Source: JBDIBB01 sp039812685
GTDB taxonomy: Bacteria; Acidobacteriota; Vicinamibacteria; Vicinamibacterales; JAFNAJ01
DNA length: 62,692 nucleotides
Reading direction: 5' to 3'
Assembly (NCBI GenBank): GCA_039812685.1
Contig: JBDIBB010000003.1
Span: 1-62,692 of the forward strand
The notes below the pieces were generated by a model. It was not told the origin of the DNA. It saw only the letters and a list, made by a program, of their open reading frames with translations, and did no database searches. This document shows, piece by piece, positions 8,282 to 15,058 of this stretch. The first letter of the stretch is position 1. Each line of letters begins with the position of its first letter. Both the position numbers and the translations under genes were made by a program.

Positions 8282-8851
8282 ATGGCTCCCCTCCGGCACG
8301 GCGGCGAGGCTCGCGCGGCATCTCAGACGGCACCCGCTAGCGGTGATGCCGCCGCCTCGTTGTTCAGCCTGGTCTACGACGAGTTGCACCGGCTGGCCGC
8401 GGCCGCCTTGCGCAACGAACGCCGCGATCACACGCTACAGCCGACGGCGCTCGTCCACGAGGCCTACCTGCGGCTTGCTGGCGAGCCGGATGGCCGGTGG
8501 GAGAGCCGCGCGCACTTCCTGGCCGTGGCGGCCCAGGCCATGCGGCGCATCCTCGTGGACCACGCCCGCGGCCGCAACGCGCTCAAGCGCGGCAGCGGCT
8601 GGCGCGCCGAGCCGATCGACGGCCTCGATCTGCCGACGCTGCCCGGCGGCGAACCGATCGACCTGCTGGCGCTCGACGAGGCGCTCGCGCGGCTCGCGGC
8701 GCTCGATCCCCGGCAGGCGCAGGTCGTGGAGCTGAGGTTCTTCGGCGGGCTGACCGTCGAGGAGACGGCGGCGGTGACGGGCCTCTCCGACCGGACGGTG
8801 AAGCGCGAGTGGCAGATGGCGCGCGCCTGGCTGCGCCGCGAGATGATGTGA
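8282..8851 (+). CDS. ECF-type RNA polymerase sigma factor
   Basis: The 189-residue protein has sigma region 2 (LYDELHRLAAAALRNER type start, TALVHEAYLRL, then RAHFLAVAAQAMRRILVDHAR) and region 4 (LDPRQAQVVELRFFGGL, then a helix-turn-helix VEETAAVTGLSDRTVKREW). The HTLQPTALVHEAYLRL signature is that of the ECF subfamily common in Acidobacteria and Planctomycetes. Its members are usually followed by a serine/threonine kinase gene. Here the next gene is on the other strand and belongs to a toxin-immunity pair, so the usual kinase partner is absent. Confidence 0.92.
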   Translation: MAPLRHGGEARAASQTAPASGDAAASLFSLVYDELHRLAAAALRNERRDHTLQPTALVHEAYLRLAGEPDGRWESRAHFLAVAAQAMRRILVDHARGRNALKRGSGWRAEPIDGLDLPTLPGGEPIDLLALDEALARLAALDPRQAQVVELRFFGGLTVEETAAVTGLSDRTVKREWQMARAWLRREMM

Positions 8852-8869
8852 TGCAGGTCTCGGCCTGCC

Positions 8870-9190
8870 TCAACGGCGCGGGCGCAGCACCTGCCGCACC
8901 TCGTCGACCGACGCGGGCTGCCAGGCGCTGCCGAACCGCACGTGCAGGACCGGCAACCACTCGTCGAGCGTGAGCGCGGCCGTGAGGACGTGAAGGGCCT
9001 CGCACTCGACCGCGAACGCGCGGCGCTCGGCCGGCGAGGCATCGTCGAGGAAGGCGTCGCGCGCCTCGACCGCCGTTTCGAAATCGGCTTCCCAGTCCTC
9101 GTGCAGATACCCCCGCAGGAACACCCCGACCAGCGGAAATGCGGCGCGCGTCACGTCGGGAGCCGCACGCGGCGGACGGCGGCGCTTCAT
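8870..9190 (-). CDS. CdiI-like immunity protein (contact-dependent inhibition immunity family)
   Basis: Small acidic-rich protein of 106 residues. The central segment VFLRGYLHEDWEADF, followed by an AFLDDASPAERRAF stretch and an ALTLDEWLP motif, matches the pattern I know from CdiI-type contact-dependent inhibition immunity proteins. It would stay in the cytoplasm and bind the cognate toxin. Its ATG overlaps the TGA of the preceding toxin gene by 4 bp (ATGA), which implies translational coupling and is the standard toxin-then-immunity order. The assignment rests on pattern recognition, strengthened by the neighbour. Confidence 0.72.
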   Translation of the reverse strand: MKRRRPPRAAPDVTRAAFPLVGVFLRGYLHEDWEADFETAVEARDAFLDDASPAERRAFAVECEALHVLTAALTLDEWLPVLHVRFGSAWQPASVDEVRQVLRPRR

Positions 9191-9771
9191 CGGCGCACCT
9201 CCGGGTACGACGTCAGCACGAAGTAGTCGCCGGCGTCATCATCCCACTTCAGCACGACGATGGCGTCGTGGCAGGGTTCGACGGCCCGCGCGCCACGCCG
9301 GAGGCTGCGGCCGATCGCGATGCCGGGCTCGCTCTCGTAGTCGAGCGCCAGGTTCGGGCGCCGGCCCTGGCGTGCCGCCCAGCGCCGTACGCGCGACTGT
9401 TCCTGCCGCAACGTCTCTCCGACCACGCGTTCGGCCGTCGCCAGATCGTCGTAGGTGGACGCGGCCGCGATGCGCCGTTCGCGCCGCAGCCGCGCGCGCA
9501 GCTCGGCGTCGGTCCGGCCGACGTGGCGTTCGAGGGTGTGACCTCCGCGGCGTTCGTCCGCACGCAGGTCGCGGGCTGGCCGCCCCTGGCCGGGCGCGGC
9601 ATCGCTGCCGGCGGGCGCCCGCGCCGGCCGGCCGGCGTCGGCCTGGGCGGCCGCGGGCGGGCCACCCGAATCGGGACCCTGGCCGCGGCCGGCATCACAG
9701 CCGAGCAACGCGAGGGCGGCCAGGCAGGGCAGCCAGACGCGACGCCAGCGCGTGCCGTGGAGGCGGTTCAC
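9187..9771 (-). CDS. Lipoprotein with C-terminal CdiA-CT RNase A-like toxin domain
   Basis: The 194-residue product from a GTG start has a lipoprotein signal (LPCLAALALLGC, Cys25). A 45-residue Ala/Pro/Gly/Asp linker follows, then a C-terminal domain (about 68-194) that matches the bacterial RNase A-fold toxin found at the tip of some CdiA proteins. Recognised landmarks are GGHTLERHVG (His78, His83), a RLRRERRIAAAST helix, TAERVVGETL, IGRSLRRG, and a final VLKWDD strand followed by YFVLTSYPEVRR. In the Yersinia CdiA-CT homologue the active site uses a His early in the domain and a Thr-x-Tyr pair near the end; His78 and Thr187-Ser-Tyr189 fit that spacing. No CdiA or CdiB is present. The lipoprotein plus toxin plus overlapping immunity layout recalls the SitA/SitI pairs of Myxococcus (inference). 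It could also simply be a periplasmic RNase-like protein. Confidence 0.72.
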   Translation of the reverse strand: MNRLHGTRWRRVWLPCLAALALLGCDAGRGQGPDSGGPPAAAQADAGRPARAPAGSDAAPGQGRPARDLRADERRGGHTLERHVGRTDAELRARLRRERRIAAASTYDDLATAERVVGETLRQEQSRVRRWAARQGRRPNLALDYESEPGIAIGRSLRRGARAVEPCHDAIVVLKWDDDAGDYFVLTSYPEVRR

Positions 9772-9804
9772 CTCGGGCGAGCATATCACCCGGCACCCGA
9801 CCGG

Positions 9805-9833
9805 TTTACGCGAACCGCTGCTTCCCATAAGAT
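9805..9833 (+). promoter_or_regulatory. Candidate promoter of the alpha/beta hydrolase gene
   Basis: TTTACG and TAAGAT, each matching four of six consensus positions, are separated by exactly 17 bp and end 31 nt before the chosen ATG. Confidence 0.4.
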
Positions 9834-9864
9834 GCCCGGGTCCTCCTCGACGGGAGTGTGTGCC

Positions 9865-10689
9865 ATGCTTCGTGACACGACCCTTCACGGCCGCCGTCTC
9901 ACCTACGCCGAATCGGGTGGCGGGCGGCCGCTCGTGCTGCTGCACGCGTTCCCGCTCTCCCACGGGATGTGGCGCCCGCAACTGGAGGCGCCGCCGCCGG
10001 GCTGGCGGCTGATCGCGCCCGATCTGCGCGGATTCGGCTCCTCGGATCGTGTGGCGCCGCTCGCCCAGCGGCCGGCGGCCGGGGCACAGTCGGTGCACGA
10101 CCATGCACAGGACGTCGCCGCGCTGATCGACGAACTCGGACTCGAACGCCCGGTTGTCGCCGGCCTGTCGATGGGCGGCTACGTCGCGTTCGCCCTGCTG
10201 CGGATGGCCACCGTGCCGCTCGGTGGTCTCGTGCTGGCCGACACCCGCGCCGAGCCCGACACCGACGAAGCCCGGGGCAACCGGCGCCGGATGCAGGACC
10301 TGGTGCTCGAGAAGGGCGTGGCGGCGGTTGCCGATCAGATGCTGCCGAAGCTGCTCGGGTCGACGACGATGCGCGAGCGGCCGTCGCTCTCCGACGACGT
10401 GCGGGAGCTGATCGAAGGAAATTCACCCGAGGCGATCCACGATGCGCTGGAGGCGCTCTCGACCCGGCCCGACTCGACCCCCTTGCTCGAGGCGATCCGG
10501 TGTCCCACCCTCATCGTCGCCGGGGGCGAGGACGTCCTGACGCCGGTCGCCCTGCACGAGGCGATGCACGCGCGGATTACCGGATCCCGCCTGGAGGTGA
10601 TTGCCGAGGCGGGGCACCTGTCGAACCTGGAGTGTCCGGCCGCGTTCTCGCGCGTGCTGCGGGATTTCCTGTCGCAGGTGGCGGAGTAA
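9865..10689 (+). CDS. Alpha/beta-fold hydrolase
   Basis: The 274-residue enzyme has the full alpha/beta hydrolase signature: oxyanion region LLHAFPLSHGMW, PDLRGFGSS, nucleophile elbow GLSMGGY with Ser102, the acid in VAGGEDVLTP and the catalytic His in AEAGHLSNLE near the C-terminus. The layout resembles 3-oxoadipate enol-lactonases and related esterases, but the substrate cannot be told. No signal peptide is seen, so it is cytoplasmic. The ATG at 9865 is preferred to the one at 9832 because of a ggag site at the right distance. Confidence 0.88.
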   Translation: MLRDTTLHGRRLTYAESGGGRPLVLLHAFPLSHGMWRPQLEAPPPGWRLIAPDLRGFGSSDRVAPLAQRPAAGAQSVHDHAQDVAALIDELGLERPVVAGLSMGGYVAFALLRMATVPLGGLVLADTRAEPDTDEARGNRRRMQDLVLEKGVAAVADQMLPKLLGSTTMRERPSLSDDVRELIEGNSPEAIHDALEALSTRPDSTPLLEAIRCPTLIVAGGEDVLTPVALHEAMHARITGSRLEVIAEAGHLSNLECPAAFSRVLRDFLSQVAE

Positions 10690-10750
10690 CGGGCCCTCGG
10701 GGACCGGGCGCCGGCCCGCGGCGGGGTTTCGTCGGAACCATGAGGCCCGA

Positions 10751-11530
10751 GTGGATCTCCAGTTGAAGGACAAGGTCGCGATCGTCACCGGATCGAGCCG
10801 CGGGCTCGGGCTGGCGAGCGCCAGGGCGCTGGCGGCCGAAGGCTGCCGTGTGTGCCTGTGCGCGCGCGGCGCGGCGCGCCTGCGCGAGGCGGCCGCCGAC
10901 GTCGCCCGCGCGGCGGGACACGTCGATCGGGTGATCGCCGTCGAGGCCGATCTCTCGACGGCCGACGGCGTCTCGGCCGTCGTCTCGCGTACGGTAGAGC
11001 GGTTCGGCGGCCTCGACATCCTCGTGAACAACATCGGCCTCGGCCGTGGCGCCGGCCTGCTCGACACGCCGGACGAGGCCTGGCAGGAGGCCTTCGACTT
11101 CACGCTGTATCCGGCCATCCGGACCTCGCGCGCCGCCGTGCCCCACATGAAGGCGCGCGGCGGCGGCGCCATCGTCTTCATCTCGTCGATCTTCGGTCGC
11201 GAGACCGGCGGGCGCATGGTCTACAACGCCGTGAAGTCGGCCGAGAACGCGCTGTCGAAGTCGCTGGCCCGGCAGTTGGCGAAGGACAACATCCGCGTGA
11301 ACGCGATCGCGCCCGGGTCCATCTCGTTTCCCGGCGGGTCGTGGTGGACGCGCCAGCAGGAGGACCCGGCGGGCATCGCCGAGTTCGTGAAGCGCGAGCT
11401 GCCGTTCGGGCGCTTCGGCCGTCCCGAGGAAGTGGGCGACGTGGTGGCGTTCGTCTGCTCGCCGCGGGCCAGCTGGATCAGCGGCGCGTGCCTTCCCGTC
11501 GACGGCTGCCAGAGCCGCAGCAACATCTGA
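10751..11530 (+). CDS. Short-chain dehydrogenase/reductase (SDR)
   Basis: The 259-residue classical SDR has the NAD(P)-binding TGSSRGLG motif (residues 13-20), an Asp in VEADLST, NNIG (93-96), catalytic Ser in VFISSIFG, and Tyr158-x-x-x-Lys162 in VYNAVKSA. The C-terminal RFGRPEEVGDVVAFVCSPRASWISG and VDGC match the 3-oxoacyl-ACP reductase-like group. The substrate is unknown. The start is a GTG in frame just before LQLKDKVAIVTG. It lies 61 bp after the hydrolase and 19 bp before the symporter, so the three may be one operon. Confidence 0.9.
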   Translation: MDLQLKDKVAIVTGSSRGLGLASARALAAEGCRVCLCARGAARLREAAADVARAAGHVDRVIAVEADLSTADGVSAVVSRTVERFGGLDILVNNIGLGRGAGLLDTPDEAWQEAFDFTLYPAIRTSRAAVPHMKARGGGAIVFISSIFGRETGGRMVYNAVKSAENALSKSLARQLAKDNIRVNAIAPGSISFPGGSWWTRQQEDPAGIAEFVKRELPFGRFGRPEEVGDVVAFVCSPRASWISGACLPVDGCQSRSNI

Positions 11531-11549
11531 CGCCCCAAGCCCCAAGCCC
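11531..11549. repeat. GGCTTGGGGC-type repeat copy between SDR and symporter
   Basis: The whole 19-bp spacer between the SDR stop and the symporter start consists of two CCCCAAG units plus flanks (cgccccaagccccaagccc). Its reverse complement matches the repeat near 22132. It leaves no Shine-Dalgarno site for the symporter. Confidence 0.55.
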
Positions 11550-12869
11550 ATGCTTTCGATCCTCGCCAGCTCCGTCCAGGCTGCGGCCGACGCGCTCTTC
11601 ATGCCCTGGACCATCCTGGTGCTGCTCGGATCGGGGCTCTACCTGTCGGTGCGGCTCGGGTTCGTGCAGATCGTGCGCTTCCCCGAAGCGGCCCGGACGA
11701 TGATCGCCTCGCGCCAGGCAGGCGCCGGCGGCGCGCTCACGCCCTTCCAGGCCTTCATGACGGCGCTGGCCGCATCGATCGGGACCGGCAACATCGCCGG
11801 CGTGGCGACGGCCATTGTCTCCGGCGGGCCCGGCGCGCTGTTCTGGATCTGGGTGTACGGCTTCTTCGCCACGGCGATCAAGTTCTGCGAGGCGGTGCTC
11901 GGCCTGCGCTTCCGCGTCATCCGCGACGGCCGGGTCCTCTCGGGCCCGATGTACTACCTGCGCGACGGCCTCAGGCAGCCGTGGCTCGCCTCCACCTACG
12001 CGCTGGTGGCGGCCGTTGCCGCGCTCACCACGACGCCGTTCACGCAACCCAATTCCATCGCGCTCGTGCTCGACAGCGAGTTCGGCCTGCCGAAGTGGGC
12101 GGCCGGCATCGGCATCGCCGTGCTCACCTGGATCGTGATCATCGGCGGCGTGAAGTCGGTGGGGCGCGCCGCGGAGAAGCTCGCGCCGCTGAAGGTGGGG
12201 CTCTATCTCGCCGGCGGCGCGGTGGTGATCCTGACGCACATCAGCCTGTTGCCGGAGGTGTTCGCGCTGATCCTGCGCGAGGCGTTCTCGATGAAGGCGA
12301 CGCTGGGCAGCGCCGCGGGCCTCGCCGTGATGACCGGCGTGCGCTACGGCCTGGCGCGCGGCATCTACGCCAACGAAGCCGGCTACGGCACCGCCGCCGT
12401 GGCCTACGGCACCGCGCAGAGCACGCGGCCCGAGCAGCAGGGGCTGAACGCGCTCATGGAGGTGTTCATCATCTCGTTCGTCACCTCGACGATCAGCGCG
12501 CTCACCATCCTGCTCTCGGGTGCCTGGCAGTCGGGGCTGACGAGTTCGGCCGCCGTAGCCGCGGCCTTCAACAGCGCGATGCCTGTGTTCGGCGGCTGGA
12601 TCGTCGCCTTCTGCGTGTTCCTGTTCGGTTACACGACGCTGATCGGCTGGGCCTACTACGGCGAGCAGTTCTTCGAGTACCTCGGCGGGGCGAGGGTGGC
12701 CGTGCCCTACCGATGGATCTACTGCCTGCTGATTCCGCTGGGCGCCGTGGCCCGTGTGGACGCCGTGTGGGCCTGGGGCGATCTGATGAACGGCCTGCAG
12801 ATCTTCCCCAACGTGGTGGGGCTGCTCGGGCTCGCCGGGATCGCCGCCGCGATCGCGCGCCGGCGCTGA
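11550..12869 (+). CDS. Alanine/glycine:cation symporter (AGCS family)
   Basis: Sodium-coupled amino-acid importer in the inner membrane. The 439 residues contain about ten to eleven hydrophobic helices. They carry the family marks TALAASIGTGNIAGVATAI near residue 75, GGPGALFWIW, FCEAVLGLRFR, GPMYYL, and VRYGLARGIYANEAGYGTA near residue 275. The product would take up L-alanine, D-alanine or glycine. No ribosome site is visible because the 19-bp spacer is a repeat, so translation may be coupled to the SDR gene. Confidence 0.94.
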   Translation: MLSILASSVQAAADALFMPWTILVLLGSGLYLSVRLGFVQIVRFPEAARTMIASRQAGAGGALTPFQAFMTALAASIGTGNIAGVATAIVSGGPGALFWIWVYGFFATAIKFCEAVLGLRFRVIRDGRVLSGPMYYLRDGLRQPWLASTYALVAAVAALTTTPFTQPNSIALVLDSEFGLPKWAAGIGIAVLTWIVIIGGVKSVGRAAEKLAPLKVGLYLAGGAVVILTHISLLPEVFALILREAFSMKATLGSAAGLAVMTGVRYGLARGIYANEAGYGTAAVAYGTAQSTRPEQQGLNALMEVFIISFVTSTISALTILLSGAWQSGLTSSAAVAAAFNSAMPVFGGWIVAFCVFLFGYTTLIGWAYYGEQFFEYLGGARVAVPYRWIYCLLIPLGAVARVDAVWAWGDLMNGLQIFPNVVGLLGLAGIAAAIARRR

Positions 12870-12903
12870 CGCGCGCCGGCCCGGATGCGGAACCCGGACG
12901 GCA

Positions 12904-14958
12904 TCAGTGGGTGCGGCGCGCGCCGGGCTCACCGACCCGTGGGCCGGCTGATCCCGACGGCGGCCTCGCCTCGGGCCGCAAGTCCCTGATGGGCCCCAGC
13001 ACGTCCGGTGGCCACGCCGATGGACGGTACAGCTCGCGCCCCTCGCCGGCGGCTACCGGCCGCAGGTCCAGCGCCTCGATGGCCCATGCCCTGAGGGCGG
13101 GCGAGACGCGATCGGTCACGAAGATGACGTAACCGACGCGCGCGCGCTGGATGAACTGGCGCGCGAGCAGCCGTGCCTGCGCGTCCTCGCCCGGCGCCAG
13201 CGTCCCTCCCGCCGACAGATGCACCAGCGCCCGCATCGTCGGCACCTCCATCATCCGGCGGCGGCGCAGGCCGGACGCACGTGAGAGGTAGCCCCCAAGG
13301 ATGGCCTTGCCGTGCGTGACTTGGGCGAACTGCGCGCGCGTGCGGAAGTTCCCGAGCGAAGTCAGTCCGTCACGCGCGCCGGTTGGCAGTTCCAGCACGC
13401 GCACCCTCGGATCGGGGTCGGCGGCGACGATCCCGTAGATGGACGGTGCGGCCGCGGCAAACAGATGGCGTGGCGCGGGCGAGAGTTCCAGCGCCAGGGC
13501 GACCGCGACCAGCGCGACCAGCCGCAGGCCGCCGCGGCGCGCCATGATCTCGCGCAGCGCGAAGGCGAACAGCAGGCACAGGCCGAGCGTCGCGAGCACG
13601 GCGAAACGCGAGGGCGCCCTGGCCCAGCCCAGCACGGGCACGTAACGCAACAGGCTCCACGGCCCGGGGATGCCCGTGGTCACGCCGGCCACCGTCAGGA
13701 ACGGCCCGACGGCGAGCAGCACCGCGCTCGCGGTGATCGTGAGCCAGAGACCGGTGCCGGGCGACCACCGGCCGGTGCGGATCCGGACGAGCGCCACGAG
13801 CAGCAGCGCCACGAGCGAGAGCGAGCCCACGTGCTCGGGAAAGGCGTCCGGACGCCACGCCCACAGGAGAGGCTGGAGCAGGTCGCCCCAGAGCGCATGC
13901 GTGGGGTTGGGGAGCAGCAGGGCCGCGAGGTCGATGCCCGCGGGGCTGCTGCGCCAGAAGATCCGCACCTCCATCCAGTCGCCATCCAGCCAGCGTTGCA
14001 CCATCATCTGCAGCAGCGGCGACAGCAGGAGGGCCGAAGAACAGGCGCAGAGCGCCACGATGGCCAGCGCCCGCTGGATGGTGAACCCGGGCGAGACGCG
14101 GATGCGCGGCAGCCACCGTCGTCCGATCTCCACGACGGCGCAGCCCGTGGCGATCGCCATGGCCGTGAACGGGGTCCGCGCGTGTACCAGGTGGCCCGCG
14201 ATCTCGAGACTGCCGCCGCCCGTCGCGATGATCGTCACGCCTGTCAGCCCCGCGAGCGTCCCGACCAGCCACAGCGCCCGTGAGGGTCCGGCGATGGGAT
14301 CCGGCGCGAGACGGAGGGCCCGGTGCGCGCAGACCAGGACGAGCAGCACCAGGCAGTAGATGGCGTAGTAGACGTCGGAGTAGCCGGCCCAGGCGAGGCA
14401 GGCGCCGGAGGCGAGTGCCCAGCCCGCCCATCGCCGCGACTCGATCGCCCGCAGCAGCGTCCAGACGAACAGGGGCAGAGGAGCCGCGGCCACGAGGCTG
14501 TAGTGCCCCATGCTCTTGGCCGTGAGCACCGGCGAGAAGGCAAACGCCAGCCCCGCGAGCCATGCCGCGCGGGCGTCGTGCGTCACGTACCGCGCCAGCA
14601 CGAAGGTCCCGTAGGCGGTGAGCACCATCTGCGCCAGCAGCACGACGTTGAAGGCGGCGATGATCCCGATGCGCCCGGCGAAGGGCAACCCCAGCAGGTT
14701 GGAGGCAACCGTGTAGTTGTGCAGCGCGAGGTCCACTACGCCCGTCGCCGCGAAGATGGCGTCGGTGAGGAACGGTCCGGCCGCGGTCGGCCAGCCCCGC
14801 GCGAACGCCCACAGGTTCCAGACGTAGATGCCCGTGTCGCCGGCCGGATCGCCGGGCAGATGGGTGGACAGGTGCGCGGCAAGCGGCCAGGTGAAGACGA
14901 TGGCCGTCAGCGCGTACAGGACGAGCGCGAGGGCGTGGGGAGCCGGGCGGACGCGCAT
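12904..14958 (-). CDS. Large polytopic membrane protein, possible GT-C-type glycosyltransferase
   Basis: The 684-residue protein begins VLYALTAIVFTWPLAAHL and has about twelve or more hydrophobic helices, followed by a soluble C-terminal part from about residue 500. The first external loop carries LPGDPAGDTGIYVWNLWAFARG, whose Asp residues resemble the catalytic loop of lipid-linked-sugar (GT-C fold) transferases; helices with HYSLVAAAPLPLF and DVYYAIY follow. I recognise the general architecture but not a specific family, and no substrate can be named. It is convergent with the symporter and divergent from mrfA. A TAGTCT hexamer lies 13 nt before the start. Confidence 0.75.
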   Translation of the reverse strand: MRVRPAPHALALVLYALTAIVFTWPLAAHLSTHLPGDPAGDTGIYVWNLWAFARGWPTAAGPFLTDAIFAATGVVDLALHNYTVASNLLGLPFAGRIGIIAAFNVVLLAQMVLTAYGTFVLARYVTHDARAAWLAGLAFAFSPVLTAKSMGHYSLVAAAPLPLFVWTLLRAIESRRWAGWALASGACLAWAGYSDVYYAIYCLVLLVLVCAHRALRLAPDPIAGPSRALWLVGTLAGLTGVTIIATGGGSLEIAGHLVHARTPFTAMAIATGCAVVEIGRRWLPRIRVSPGFTIQRALAIVALCACSSALLLSPLLQMMVQRWLDGDWMEVRIFWRSSPAGIDLAALLLPNPTHALWGDLLQPLLWAWRPDAFPEHVGSLSLVALLLVALVRIRTGRWSPGTGLWLTITASAVLLAVGPFLTVAGVTTGIPGPWSLLRYVPVLGWARAPSRFAVLATLGLCLLFAFALREIMARRGGLRLVALVAVALALELSPAPRHLFAAAAPSIYGIVAADPDPRVRVLELPTGARDGLTSLGNFRTRAQFAQVTHGKAILGGYLSRASGLRRRRMMEVPTMRALVHLSAGGTLAPGEDAQARLLARQFIQRARVGYVIFVTDRVSPALRAWAIEALDLRPVAAGEGRELYRPSAWPPDVLGPIRDLRPEARPPSGSAGPRVGEPGARRTH

Positions 14959-15020
14959 GGAGGCGGTGGCAAGACTAACACAGCCGTCGTCGGCATCCAC
15001 CGCCGGCCAGTCTTCGCTTC

Positions 15021-15050
15021 TTGATCGCCTCGGCCGGAGACTGCTAGCAT
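15021..15050 (+). promoter_or_regulatory. Candidate promoter of mrfA giving a leaderless start
   Basis: TTGATC (four of six) and TAGCAT (four of six) are separated by 18 bp. The -10 box ends 8 nt before the GTG start codon, so transcription should begin at or next to the start codon. No Shine-Dalgarno site is present, consistent with a leaderless message. Confidence 0.5.
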
Positions 15051-15058
15051 CGGAAACC

